Below, in pieces: positions 43,036-52,633 of a stretch of DNA of 64,000 bases. The translations under genes and the position numbers were made by a program. The stretch covers positions 9,038,001 through 9,102,000 of the forward strand of contig NZ_CP108088.1 of assembly GCF_036192275.1 (NCBI RefSeq). The letters are read 5' to 3'. The stretch is from Streptomyces sp. NBC_00250. Its GTDB lineage: Bacteria > Actinomycetota > Actinomycetes > Streptomycetales > Streptomycetaceae. Every line of letters begins with the position of its first letter. Position 1 is the first letter of the stretch. The notes under the pieces are model-generated. The model was not told the DNA's origin. It ran no database searches and saw nothing but the letters and a program-made list of their open reading frames with translations.

Positions 43036-43678
43036 CCTCCCCGTACGGGTCACCGTCCCGGCACAGGACCTGTTCTCACTCTTCGAAACCATCCGGACCC
43101 GCATGAGGCACCTCGTATTCGATCGGCCGAAGCCCGCGTATGCGAACGAGGCGCGCACTCGAAGGGACACGGCATCTGGACCGCCCCAACAGTCGTCCGC
43201 CGTCCTGGCCGATCCTCGAAGGTCCCGGCGTCTCGCGTCGAGGCGATTGTCTTCACCTCGGGGATAGGGGATACCTGTGTGGCCCCGGACCTGCCGGGCG
43301 GATGCGCGTGAGGAGGCCGGCCCGCCCCTGCCCCCACCCCGCACGTTCGAGCGGGGCGAGGTACGGGTGTACGCGGAGGTCCAGTTGAGGGTCATGAACG
43401 ACCACTTCTGGGGTGACACGGTCTCCGAGTCGTACTCGCCTCGGGGTGATCTTGCTGTCCTGCTGATTTCCCACGTCTTACGAGCCAGGCCTGCGCCCGA
43501 GGGCATGGCGCACAGAAGTTGTGCCAGAGATGAAAATGGCAGCAGTTGTTCGGCAGTGTCGGCAGAGCCCAAGCCGAGGTCTGAACTGAACGTCTGGGGT
43601 TGCTCGTCTGCGCCGGCCCGCAGTACCCACGGTGCGTTACCCGCATCCTGCGATCCAGATGATCTAGATTGCCCGGCT
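43036..43678. other. Long divergent intergenic region
   Basis: About 640 bp separate the divergent acyltransferase and multicopper oxidase genes. Open frames exist but none shows recognisable motifs; the oxidase frame stays open to 43277, but the Tat signal fixes its start at 43679. The region probably holds both promoters. Confidence 0.4.
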
Positions 43679-45286
43679 ATGGGAGAAAGTGACAGAATCG
43701 CCCGTCGGTCGATGCTGAAGGCCATCCCCGTCGCAGGTCTGGCGGCGGTGGCCAGCGGGTCGCTGGGCTGGCGACGCGAGGCTGCGGCGTCGACCTTCTT
43801 CCCGCAGCCTGCTGTGTCGACCTCGCAGCCGGCACCCGATTCGCCATCGCCGGTGCTGGAGCAGACGCTCGACGTCCGGTTCACAGAGGTCTCGGTGCCG
43901 GGATACGGCCGGATCACCACGCGCACCTACAACGGGACGATCCCGGGCCCGACCGTGCGCGTGCGCGGCGGGCAGACTCTGCGTCTTACGCACATCAACG
44001 GTCTTCCGCCCAACCCGCCCCACACCGGCGGCCACAACACACCGCACCACCCCAACAGCTTCAATCTGCACACCCACGGGATGCATGTCTCCCCGTCAGG
44101 GCTCGCCGACAACGTCCTGCGAGAGTTCGCGCCACGCACCCCGGACGAGGCCGCCGCCGGCGCCCCGGAGCCGCGGTACGTGACGACCGTCCACGTGCCG
44201 GCCGACCACCCCGCCGGGACCTACTGGTACCACCCGCATCTGCACGGTGCCATTGCCGAGCAGATCGTCGGGGGCATGGCCGGAGTGATCATCGTCGAGG
44301 GTGACGTCGACGAGGTCCCCGAGATCAGGGCGGCCGCCGACCTTGTTGTGTGCATCAACGAACTCAAGGTCAAAGGCGGCAAGATCCCCGCTTTTACCTC
44401 GGGCGCCTGGGTGGCCGGCGTCCCTTCGACCTTCACCGTCAACGGCACGGTCAACCCCACCCTCCGGCTGCGTCCCGGTGAGGTGCAGCGTTGGAGGCTG
44501 GTTGCCGCGACCGCGTTCACCGCCCTGCGACTCCGGATCGCCGGAGACCGCGAAGGCCTGCAGATGCACCAGATCGCGCAGGACGGCGTCACCTTCGCCA
44601 GGCCCGTCGCCCAGAACCTGCTGGACCTGTCCATGGGCAACCGCGCCGATGTCCTGGTCCGGGGCGCCGCCCCCGGCCGGTACGAGCTGCGGGCCGAAGG
44701 GGTGCCCGGGCCGCTCATGACGATCGAGGTCGCGGGAGAGCCCTGCCAGCCGCCGATGGAACTGCCTGCCTCGCTTCCGCCGGGCAAGCCGTTCCTCGAC
44801 GAGAGGGACATCGCCAACCCCCACGCGGACCGGGAGGTGATCTTCCACGCCGACGCGCGCGTCTTCGCCGGGGCGTTCCCGAATGCCTTCCGCATCCTGG
44901 GCACCGGCGCCACCCCAGCGGCCGACCCCGACGGTGATCTCACCCGCGACCCCGCCTACGGCCTGTTCGACCCCGACCACACCAACCACACCCTGCGCCT
45001 CGGCACCATCGAGCGCTGGAGCATCCGTACTGACGAAACCGTGCCGGCGCACAGCCATCCCTTCCACCTGCACACCAACCAGGTCCTCCTCACCCACCGC
45101 AACGGCCAACGGCTCGATCCGCCGATCTGGCACGACACCATCGGGCTGACCGGCGGCAAACCCGGAGACTCAGCCACCTTCCTGGTCAAGTACGAGGACT
45201 TCACCGGCCGCACCATCGCCCACTGCCACCAGCTCCACCACGAAGACCTCGGCATGATGCAAGTCGTCGACTATGTAGACCGTTAG
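43679..45286 (+). CDS. Tat-exported multicopper oxidase
   Basis: A 535-residue oxidase from ATG 43679. Residues 9-37 are a Tat signal (ARRSMLKAIPVAGLAAVASG). Copper ligands: HTHG (His131, His133), HPHLHG (His185, 187, 189), and the C-terminal HSHPFHLH and IAHCHQLHHEDLGMM, giving a T1 site with Cys in HCH and a Met axial ligand. It oxidises substrates (phenols, metals or bilirubin-type compounds) while reducing O2 to water, outside the cytoplasm. Domains: three cupredoxins with a long loop PPNPPHTGGHNTPHHPNSFN before the first ligand pair, which could itself bind metal. Confidence 0.93.
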   Translation: MGESDRIARRSMLKAIPVAGLAAVASGSLGWRREAAASTFFPQPAVSTSQPAPDSPSPVLEQTLDVRFTEVSVPGYGRITTRTYNGTIPGPTVRVRGGQTLRLTHINGLPPNPPHTGGHNTPHHPNSFNLHTHGMHVSPSGLADNVLREFAPRTPDEAAAGAPEPRYVTTVHVPADHPAGTYWYHPHLHGAIAEQIVGGMAGVIIVEGDVDEVPEIRAAADLVVCINELKVKGGKIPAFTSGAWVAGVPSTFTVNGTVNPTLRLRPGEVQRWRLVAATAFTALRLRIAGDREGLQMHQIAQDGVTFARPVAQNLLDLSMGNRADVLVRGAAPGRYELRAEGVPGPLMTIEVAGEPCQPPMELPASLPPGKPFLDERDIANPHADREVIFHADARVFAGAFPNAFRILGTGATPAADPDGDLTRDPAYGLFDPDHTNHTLRLGTIERWSIRTDETVPAHSHPFHLHTNQVLLTHRNGQRLDPPIWHDTIGLTGGKPGDSATFLVKYEDFTGRTIAHCHQLHHEDLGMMQVVDYVDR

Positions 45287-45314
45287 AGCAACACGCTCAC
45301 ACCAGCGTCGCCAA

Positions 45315-46440
45315 TTGGGTGAACCTCGGGTGATCCCCCGCGATCCCGTCCCGCTGTTTCTGGCTGCTGCGCTGGGCGAACGTCTCGGACGAAGGGACAC
45401 CGTCGAGGAACTCGGCAGGTTCGAACGTCACGGCGTCGGGGGTGACATGGGGTTGGATTTCCCCCGCGACCCCTCCGGCGCCATCCGTGTCGCCGCCGTC
45501 TACTGGAGAACCGTGGACCGCCGAGAGTTCCTCCGCAACGGCTTCGCCGTGTCCGCCTTCACCACGCCCGTCACCCGGTGGCTCACCCAGCCCGCCGACG
45601 CCGCGACGATCCACGACGGCGGCCGACGCGTCGGCCGCGGCGATCTCGACGAGCTGTGGCAGGCCGCCGACGAGGCCCGGCTGTGGGACTCGAAGTTCGG
45701 CGGAGGGAACTGGAAGACCAGCTCCGTCACCGAGTGCCTCCGCCTCCGCGCCGCCCCGCTGCTGTAAGGCACCTCCACGGAAGCCGTCGGCAAGGAGCTG
45801 TTCTCCGCCACGGCGGAGCTGTCCCGAGTCGCGGGCTGGTCCGCCTTCGACACCGGCCAGCACGAGGCCGCCCAACGGCACTTCGTCCAGGCACTACGAC
45901 TGGCCCGGGCAGCCGGGGATGTCCAGGCGGGCTGCTGTGTACTGACCACGATGTCGTTGCAGACCACGCTGCGCGGGTACCCGCAGCAGAGCAGGCCGCA
46001 GACATGGCGGAAGGCACCTACGAGCGCGCCAAGACCGTGGCCGCACCCCGGGTTCTGGCCTTCGCCAAGCTCGCCGAGGCGCGGGCACACGGCCGGACGG
46101 GCGACGCCAAAGCCGCCGGCGCCGCGCTCGCACTCTCCGAGAACCTGCTCGGGGTCCGCCCCGACGCGGACCCCGAGTGGCTGGCGTACTTCACGCACGC
46201 GCGCCAGTCGGCGGACGCCACCGAGATCCACCGCGACCTCGGGCAGCCACACGCTGCTTTCGCTTTCGCCTGGAACGCCCAGGCCGACGCCGTGCGGTCC
46301 GACCGGTTCACCCGCACCGTCGGCATCCGGCTCGCCGCGCTTGCCGGGAGTCACCTTCAGGACCAAGACCAGGACCAGGACCTCGACCGAGCCTTGCCGT
46401 CGGCACGACCTCTGCCTGCGCCCGGAGAAACCGCGGTGAC
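45315..46440 (+). pseudogene. Degenerate TPR transcriptional regulator
   Basis: The frame at 45315 enters mid-protein (IPRDPVPLFLAAALGERLGR, FLRNGFAVSAFTTPVTRWLT, GDLDELWQAADEARLWDSKF). A TAA at 45765 interrupts PECLR-like ECLRLRAAPLL; the same frame then continues [40 protein letters not shown]. Near 46005 it shifts to another frame ([40 protein letters not shown]). This is the layout of a large Streptomyces regulator family (HTH plus TPR, NsdA-like), missing its HTH domain. Confidence 0.75.
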
Positions 46441-46673
46441 CGACGGAGGATCGCGGCCCGCGTTACGTTCCGCAGGGTGCGCGCGGCGGCTTCTTCGATC
46501 CGCTGGCCCGGGCTCCTACTTAGGGACGCCACGAGTGCGGTGACGAACGGCGCGAGCGTGATCGCGACCAGCACATCGGGCGGTGGGAGAGGGCCACCGG
46601 GTCTACCTCCGGGCTCGCTGTCCCCTGGTGGGTCCGGCAGTGATCGCGTTCCCCCCGGGGACGACGACTCGTC

Positions 46674-47198
46674 CTATGCGTCGGGGAGGCCGCGGAGCAT
46701 CACGGCGTACAGCGGGGAGTCGGCGAAGGGCTGGCGTTCGCCGATCTTGCGGTATCCCCAGGTCTCGTAGAGGGCCTGGACGCGGGGATGGGAGACGTCG
46801 ACGAGGAGGGCGGCCAGCGGCTCGGGCCGCCGACAGACGAGCTCGGCGTGCAGTTGTTCCGACAGGCCGGTGGCGGGCCACTTGGGGCGGACCATCAGTT
46901 CCGACAGGTTGAAGGTCTCGTCGGAGGCGGCGGGGGAGAGGTAGTCGCGCCACCACTCCCGTTCGTGGACGGCCGGGGCGCCGTAGGCGTAGCCGGCGGG
47001 CTCGTCGCCGTCGTAGGCGATGACGCAGTCGAATCCGGGCAGGCCGCTCCAGTGGTCTACGAACCAGGCGAACCGCTCCGGGTCGTGGAACTCGTCGGTC
47101 TCGGTGGCGAAGGCATCGGTGTGGACGTCGATGAGTATCTGCCGGATCTCGGCCGCCTCGGTGTGTCCGTAGCGGCGGAGGGCGTAGGCGGGGGTCAT
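46674..47198 (-). CDS. GNAT N-acetyltransferase
   Basis: A 174-residue protein. ATG 47198 has GGAGCCGCC upstream; the frame opens earlier. MTPAYALRRYGHTEAAEIRQ begins the fold, CVIAYDGDEPAGYAYGAPAV and FNLSELMVRPKWPATGLSEQ contain the acetyl-CoA binding strand and loop, and VSHPRVQALYETWGYRKIGE the C-terminal signature. The final block QPFADSPLYAVMLRGLP is usual for actinobacterial GNATs. Substrate unknown. Confidence 0.88.
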   Translation of the reverse strand: MTPAYALRRYGHTEAAEIRQILIDVHTDAFATETDEFHDPERFAWFVDHWSGLPGFDCVIAYDGDEPAGYAYGAPAVHEREWWRDYLSPAASDETFNLSELMVRPKWPATGLSEQLHAELVCRRPEPLAALLVDVSHPRVQALYETWGYRKIGERQPFADSPLYAVMLRGLPDA

Positions 47199-47268
47199 GG
47201 GCGGCTCCATTCGGTGCGGTAGCGGTCGGCCCAGTCCAGTGCGGTGGCCGAGCCGGGGGCGAGGGTGA

Positions 47269-47430
47269 TCAGGTCGCGGTGGTGAGGGCCCGGTTGCGGC
47301 GGATGGAGTCCGGCAGCACGGCCAGGGCCTGGAAGGAGGCCGCCTCGGCGGAGGCGGGGTCGCCGAGCCGGTCACGGACGATCGCGGTTCGCGGCGCCTG
47401 CCGTGCCCCCGGCAGCTTCGACTGAGCCTG
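47269..47430 (-). pseudogene. TPR-regulator C-terminal relic
   Basis: A minus-strand frame reads TAIVRDRLGDPASAEAASFQ ALAVLPDSIRRNRALTTA, typical of the C-terminal TPRs of Streptomyces regulators, without start or upstream domain. It abuts the GNAT gene. Confidence 0.45.
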
Positions 47431-47557
47431 GTGGGAAGGCCCGCCCTCGCCGTGAACCGGGCGTAGAAGTCCATCACTTGTCAGGGTGATCATGTGCCGC
47501 CCGGAGGCGTCCACCCGCACGGGCGGGTCATCCTGAGCAGGGAACGATGGAGATGAA

Positions 47558-48417
47558 TCAGGAGAATCGTTCGGTGATCGCTTCCACGATCCGATCTGGT
47601 GCGTCTTCCTGGATGAAGTGCTTCGCTTGACGGAGTTCAACGATGTCCAGGTCGGTGAATGAGGAGCGAATCCGCGGGATGCACGACTTCGGCCGGAACA
47701 CCATGTCCCGCATGCCCCATATCGCCAGAGTCGGCTTGTCGCCGAGGCGGGCAGGCACCTCTTGGGCGAGTTCCTTCAGCAGTGGGCCTGCGGCGCGGAT
47801 CTCCCCGGGCATGACCGTGAGTCCACATCGGGCTGCCTCCGTGGGTTGCACCATTCGGTAGTGGTCAGCCTCGACTGGGGTCAGAGTGGGGCCGGTTCTG
47901 CCGAGCAGGAACTGTTCTACGAGAAGGTTTTGTTCGAGGATGCGCCGTTGCATGGGGCGGCTGCCCATGATGACGCTGAACGCCCGATTCGCCAGCGGTT
48001 CGATCGGCCAGAATGCGGTGTTGCCCAGCACGATTCCCCTGACGCGCTCTGCGCGCGTGATCGCAGCACCGAGCCCTTGGGGCCACCCCAGTCTTGTCCC
48101 ATCAGGACGAAGTCGTCGAGCTGCAGATGGTCGATCAGCTCACCCATGACCGTCGTGTGCTCCGAGACCGTGTAGCCGAAGCCGGCCGGGCGCTCGGACA
48201 AGCCGAAGCCCAGGTGGTCGACGGCTATACAGCGATACCGGTCACGAAGACCCTTCACGATGTGGCGGTAGAGGAAGCTCCAGGTGGGCGAGCCATGGCA
48301 GAACACAATCGGCGGCCCCGTCCCCTCGTCGACGTAGTGGACCCGCCCGGCCGAGGAATCGAACCATCGTGAGTCGAAGGGGTACAGGCTCGGGTCGGGA
48401 ACGAAGTCGATCATCAT
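47558..48417 (-). pseudogene. Haloalkane-dehalogenase-like alpha/beta hydrolase with one frameshift
   Basis: From ATG 48417 (GGAGGAG upstream) the protein reads YPFDSRWFDSSAGRVHYVDE, GPPIVFCHGSPTWSFLYRHI, and DDFVLMGQDWGGPKG with the nucleophile Asp in QDWGGP. Near 48070 it changes frame and continues GLGAAITRAERVRGIVLGNT AFWPIEPLANRAFSVIMGSR, then the cap domain and ERFS at 47558. The C-terminal catalytic His is visible in RQAKHFIQEDAP. Joined, it is about 285 residues, the usual size. Divergent from the TetR gene. Confidence 0.8.
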
Positions 48418-48470
48418 CGCGCTCTCCTCCTGATCCGTACTGCGTCCTGTCGGACTGACCCACCCAGTCA

Positions 48471-48513
48471 CTACAGGTGTAGAGCTTCTACGGTCCGGAC
48501 TCTACACCTGTAG
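48471..48513. promoter_or_regulatory. Paired palindromic operator between hydrolase and TetR genes
   Basis: CTACAGGTGTAGAG (48471-48484) and its exact reverse complement (48500-48513) face each other. Each arm contains the palindrome CTACA-GG/CC-TGTAG. The site lies 10 bp upstream of the TetR start and 54 bp upstream of the hydrolase start, so it is well placed for auto- and cross-repression. Confidence 0.8.
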
Positions 48514-48522
48514 CATCGAGTC

Positions 48523-49137
48523 GTGTCTTCGAAAGCGCCAAGTGGCAGTGAGAGGCGGGAGGCGATCGCCAACAGCGGGATTCGCATCATCGCCCGCGAC
48601 GGTGTTCGCGCCCTGACGCATCGCGCTGTCGACCGTGAGGCGGGGATACCGCAGGGATCGACCTCCTACCACGCGAAAACGCGGCTTGCGCTCGTGGACC
48701 TCATCGTCGACGCGCTCGCCGCCCGTTCGAAGGCGGACGCCGAAGAGCTTGCCGCCTCCCTGAGTACGATGTCCGAGCGCGAACACCGGCTCGATGTCGA
48801 AGAGCTTGCCGCGCTGATCGCAGGGCTCGTCGAGACCCTTGCGTCCCGCCGCGACGACATGAGGGCCCGGTACGCCCTCATCCTCGAACTCGATGACGCG
48901 CCGCACCTTCGGGCGAAGCTGACGGCGGAGTCCGAGGTCCACGCCATCACCCGACAGGTGACGGCGTCGGCCCTCGCCAGGACGGGACTCCCCGACTCGG
49001 ACGCGCGTGTCGAGGAACTGATCGCCCTCACGGACTCGCTGGTGTTCTACCGGACCGCCATCAACGAGACCGCCTCGCTGCAGACGATCCTGGCCGCCTA
49101 CCTACACGGCACAACCTTGACCCAACCTGATCTCTGA
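48523..49137 (+). CDS. TetR/AcrR-family regulator
   Basis: A 204-residue repressor starting GTG 48523. The N-terminal DNA-binding domain spans residues 10-60, with SERREAIANSGIRIIARDGV RALTHRAVDREAGIPQGSTS YHAKTRLAL, the standard TetR helix-turn-helix pattern. The C-terminal ligand domain is helical (DVEELAALIAGLVETLASRR, RARYALILELDDAPHLRAKL). It probably binds the paired palindrome at 48471-48513, repressing the divergent hydrolase and itself until a ligand binds. Confidence 0.92.
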   Translation: MSSKAPSGSERREAIANSGIRIIARDGVRALTHRAVDREAGIPQGSTSYHAKTRLALVDLIVDALAARSKADAEELAASLSTMSEREHRLDVEELAALIAGLVETLASRRDDMRARYALILELDDAPHLRAKLTAESEVHAITRQVTASALARTGLPDSDARVEELIALTDSLVFYRTAINETASLQTILAAYLHGTTLTQPDL

Positions 49138-49212
49138 TACTCCAGCAGCGCTTCTTCATTTTCGCTGGTCAGAGGCCTGAGTGTGGGGAGTGTAGTGCTG
49201 TGGAACCGGGTG

Positions 49213-49239
49213 TGGGACGGTCTTTCGCGGGCCGTCCCA
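49213..49239 (+). terminator. Terminator hairpin after the TetR gene
   Basis: TGGGACGG and CCGTCCCA pair around an 11-nt loop, about 75 bp after the stop. No U-tract follows. Confidence 0.5.
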
Positions 49240-49261
49240 CCAACGGGTGGCCGCGCCGCAT

Positions 49262-49850
49262 TTAATGACAGTCGCGTGCGTGCGCCTGGTGGCGGCGTCG
49301 CCACCGTGACCACCTCGTGGCATGGCTGCGGTCCGGAGGGTGGTGGCGGGGGCCAACTGCCAGCAGACGGCGGATCTCTGCCGGTGTGAGGTCCACGAGG
49401 CCGGGTGTGTCCCGGTCGGCACCCCCTTTTTCGCGTTCCTGGCCAGCCATCACAGCCAGGAACGCGTGGGCGAGCATGGCGAGCGTGATGTGCCGGTACC
49501 AGCCCACGTAGCGGCGGACCTCGTACTGATCCAGGCCGCACTCGTTCTTCGCGCTCTGGAAGCACTCCTCGATCTTCCAGCGGCGGCCCGCGACGCGGAC
49601 AAGGTCGGCGAGGGTGGCTTCCAGGGGCGGGCAGGCGAGGTAGTAGGCGATCTCATCGGGTCTGGTGATGCTGCGGCGGGCCAACATCCAGCGCTGTCGG
49701 GTGGGTTCGTCGCCGTCGAACTCCCCGACGGCCGGCAGGCGGGCGGCGGCCCAGTCGTAGAAGCGCTCGCCCTCTGCTCCACATCCGGCGGACAGGCGTT
49801 GGCAGGCCTCTGGCGGGGCCTGGCCGACGAGATGGTCGATCGTCTACGAG
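49262..49850 (-). pseudogene. IS701-type transposase, C-terminal part
   Basis: The frame ends at 49262 and reads ERFYDWAAARLPAVGEFDGD, RRSITRPDEIAYYLACPPLE, VAGRRWKIEECFQSAKNECG, VRRYVGWYRHITLAMLAHAF, the end of an IS701-family DDE transposase (RRWKIEECFQ.AK is diagnostic). The N-terminal half with the first catalytic residues is missing beyond 49850, where an unrelated gene begins. Confidence 0.85.
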
Positions 49851-49888
49851 GTTCCCATCGGTCGCTGATCGGCGGCACTACCTGGCTG

Positions 49889-50635
49889 TCACACGTCGCA
49901 GTGTTGGGCCGGCTCGCGCTTTACGTTAGGGACCGCGAGCTCTGGGCTCGCGGAATCAACGACCCTGTCCTTCGTGGGATCGTCCGGCCCGGGCTGCAGA
50001 CTTTCATCGGACCGGGTCCAGTTTCTGCCGTCGGCGTCCGTGAAACGGATCTCCTGGGGAGTGATGTCCTCTGGTACCTGGTGGCTCTGACTGAGATCGC
50101 CGTAGAAGGAGCTCGGGGGGAACGTCAGGCGGGTGCAGGGCGTCAGGGTGCCGAAACCGAGTGAGACGCTTTCGTAGTTCGCGATCCAGTCGCCCTGCTT
50201 CGGTGCGCGGAACACCAGGTAGAGGCCGGTCACCGGGTCGAGCGAGCGGTTCACCACCACGGTGCCGTATCCGCCGTCTGGCGTATCCGTGAAGGTGTAC
50301 CAGAAGGTCACCCGCCCTGCCTGGTGGCGCCGGTTCTGCTCCAGCTGCTGCCGCGTCGCGCTCACGCTGAACCAGGCCACTGAGCCCGAGAACAGCAGTC
50401 CCAACGCCGCCGCGATCGCCGAAACCACCGCGCCCCAGGACGCCAGGCGCAGTGACCGGTCGGGCGCCGGCTGTCGGCCGGGGTCCGTTGGTGCTGCGGT
50501 TCTCCGGGGCCTCACCCGGGGGCGGAGCCGTAGGCCGTAGCGGCGGTGAGGCATGCCCCCATCATCTTCGGGGCTAACAGTTCCCGCCTGCTGAGGCTGC
50601 CCAGAGGGGTTCTTCCGGAAGGGCGGCTGGTTCAT
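49889..50635 (-). CDS. Single-pass membrane protein of unknown function
   Basis: A 248-residue protein from ATG 50635. The N-terminal 70 residues are polar and Arg/Pro-rich; one membrane helix spans about residues 80-105 (SWGAVVSAIAAALGLLFSGS VAWFSV). The outer part begins RQQLEQNRRHQAGRVTFWYT and has beta-like segments (DGGYGTVVVNRSLDPVTGLY LVFRAPKQGD). I do not recognise the family. It is one of three single-pass proteins near the IS graveyard. Confidence 0.65.
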   Translation of the reverse strand: MNQPPFRKNPSGQPQQAGTVSPEDDGGMPHRRYGLRLRPRVRPRRTAAPTDPGRQPAPDRSLRLASWGAVVSAIAAALGLLFSGSVAWFSVSATRQQLEQNRRHQAGRVTFWYTFTDTPDGGYGTVVVNRSLDPVTGLYLVFRAPKQGDWIANYESVSLGFGTLTPCTRLTFPPSSFYGDLSQSHQVPEDITPQEIRFTDADGRNWTRSDESLQPGPDDPTKDRVVDSASPELAVPNVKREPAQHCDV

Positions 50636-50962
50636 ACGCCTAAGCGTCGGCAACGCCCCTCTTCCTGGCTGGGGGAGTACAGCAGTCGCGTACCGCAACC
50701 CCAGCAACCACGCCCGTCCGACAGCGCCCCTCCGGGGCCTCAGAGCGGCCGGTATGGCCGTCGTTGACCGATCTGGCTAGACCTACGGATCAGCTGTCGT
50801 CGCCGGTACTCAGTTCCGCCTTTCGCCAGCGAGCGTAGACCCCCAGGCTGACGCAGCAGCGCCGATCTCCGCCCCTGGGTGATTCTCTGTGACCGTCGCG
50901 AGATGCAGGGCATGGCGGCGTGGCACCGCCATGCTCGGAGCGTCCAGAGAGGGTGGTACCAG
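50636..50962. other. Intergenic region
   Basis: About 330 bp between divergent membrane-protein genes; probably carries both promoters. No gene is supported. Confidence 0.4.
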
Positions 50963-51527
50963 ATGAGCAGCACGGTGGTTCCGCTGGCGATCGCGTTCCT
51001 GGGAATCGTCGGCACGCTGGTATCAGGACTCATGACGCAGCGGCTCGCGGAGAAGGCCAAATCCAAGGAGTTGGATCGTGCCGAGCGACAGCGCACCGAG
51101 GAGCGGCAGTACGAGACGAAGCGCGCGATGGAGGATGCCCTTCGGGCCTGCTGCATCGCGCTGAACACCGCTTCCCTGGGCTACCACTCCGAGCTGAACA
51201 ACTTCTGGTACGCACTCAGGGCCAGCCGCGTCACGGATGACCTGAGGTCTCGTCTGGACGACGCACGGCGCGAACACCGTGCGCAGTATTCCGAGGCGCA
51301 GATGCGGGTCCCCGACAACGTGCTCGCCACCGCTGATGACGTCCACCGCAGGCTCAGCCGGATGTATGGGGTCCTCAAGCGTCTCGACGGCGGCATCGCG
51401 CCACGCCACGCCGGGGGGGGAGTCCCTGGAGCAGGCGCACACTCAGATCGTGGAGCTTTGGGACCAGCTCAGCGAGATGCGCCGCATGATGCGGCAGAGT
51501 CAGGGCGTGCCCGCGGACACGCCCTAG
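50963..51527 (+). pseudogene. N-terminally anchored cytoplasmic protein interrupted at a poly-G tract
   Basis: From ATG 50963 the frame encodes one membrane helix (VVPLAIAFLGIVGTLVSGLM) and a basic, helical cytoplasmic part (TQRLAEKAKSKELDRAERQR, DDVHRRLSRMYGVLKRLDGG). At a run of eight G (51413-51420) the frame is lost; moving to the next frame restores ESLEQAHTQIVELWDQLSEM RRMMRQSQG and a stop at 51527. One base difference in the tract would give 187-188 residues. Either slippage-based variation or a sequencing error. Confidence 0.7.
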
Positions 51528-51782
51528 CCCTTCGCTAGAGAGCCTTCTGACTGAGCCGTGCCCCTCGTGTGCCCGGTCGCGTGGGGAAGCACGAGGAGCG
51601 ATGGGCGATCACGGTGTACCCACATGCCCACGGCCCCTGACCGAGTTGGCTGGTCCGGGGCTGACACCCATTTTTGCTGGTCAACGCCCGGATGATGTGT
51701 ACAAGATCGGTGATTCCCAAGCTCAAAGCGTCACCCGCAGGTAGGGTTCTCGCTTTCGGTAAGCTCTAGTGAAGTCAATACA

Positions 51783-52313
51783 GTGCCTCTCATGGACTGG
51801 ACTGCACCTCTGAGTGCCATCGCCGGTGCGATTGCCGGCATCGTCGCAACGTTCGTCGTGGACCGAGACCGCTGGAAACGCGCCCGACAGGCTGAGGCGC
51901 AGACCGTTCTGCGCGAGACTTTCGTGACCTACCTCGCCCACTTGGCCCGCGCGACCGATGGCATGCGTTTTGCCGCCGAGGGAACCTACGAAATGCCGGA
52001 AGAACGCAGGCGTGCAGTCCGCGCGGCATTCTCCGAATCTGGTTTGTTCGAGCAGCGTTTCGGCCTGACGATGCTCGCTCCGCCGCGTGTAGTTGAGTTG
52101 GGCGTCGATGCATTCCGCACCGTCCGTGCGCAACGTGACCTTCTCTCAGACGGTGCGCAAGTCACTGACGGGGCCTTCCAGTCCGCACAGCACACGTACT
52201 ACAAGGCCGCCCAGGCCGCAGCAGCAGCCATGCGTCAGGAGCTTGGCATTCCCGAGCTCCCGTTCGTCCCACTTGCATCCAGCCGCGATGAACACAGTCA
52301 GACACGGGACTGA
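51783..52313 (+). CDS. N-terminally anchored cytoplasmic protein of unknown function
   Basis: A 173-176-residue protein; GTG 51783 or ATG 51792 can start it. The N-terminus is a membrane helix (APLSAIAGAIAGIVATFVV) followed by DRDRWKRARQAEAQTVLRET and a helical soluble part (VTYLAHLARATDGMRFAAEG, FQSAQHTYYKAAQAAAAAMR). It has the same topology and size as the protein at 50963, without obvious sequence identity. Function unknown. Confidence 0.7.
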   Translation: MPLMDWTAPLSAIAGAIAGIVATFVVDRDRWKRARQAEAQTVLRETFVTYLAHLARATDGMRFAAEGTYEMPEERRRAVRAAFSESGLFEQRFGLTMLAPPRVVELGVDAFRTVRAQRDLLSDGAQVTDGAFQSAQHTYYKAAQAAAAAMRQELGIPELPFVPLASSRDEHSQTRD

Positions 52314-52491
52314 ACGCCAGAGTCGGCGTGGCCCTCAAGGTCTGCCGGGCGACTCAGTTCCGTCACATTCAGCACCGTTCACAGCCGTTCAAGTGAGGCC
52401 CCAGTGTCGTCCTCACTCCGGCGGCGATCCGCCCATGAACCCAGGGGCCCGTGCGCGGGTGCCGACCGGTGGGGTGTGGTGGTGAGGGACT

Positions 52492-52633
52492 CCATCCCGT
52501 CTGACGTCGACCCAGGCAGAGCCGAGCAGACGCGGCACCGGGCGTCCAGGTCGTTCGTCCAGTTGGGCGCTCCACCTCGACGCCCGGCACTGCGCCTGCT
52601 CCACGGTGTGTGGGTCGACGGCAGACGGGATGG
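52492..52633. repeat. Large imperfect inverted repeat
   Basis: Left arm 52492-52553 and right arm 52572-52633 match in reverse complement at about 49 of 62 positions, with an 18-nt spacer. Both begin CCATCCCGTCTG and contain GTCGACCCA and CCGGGCGTC blocks at the same positions. As RNA it would make a long, imperfect stem. Confidence 0.75.

Noticed and set aside
43036..43926. Upstream extension of the acyltransferase frame to 43926
   Set aside because: It would overlap the multicopper oxidase N-terminus and has no recognisable content; ATG 43035 fits the family start.
49155..51690. Recurring phrase TTTCGCTGGTCA / TTTCTGCTGGTCA / TTTTTGCTGGTCA near 24351, 49155 and 51672
   Set aside because: Too short to separate from chance or from a shared terminator tail; no consistent gene context.
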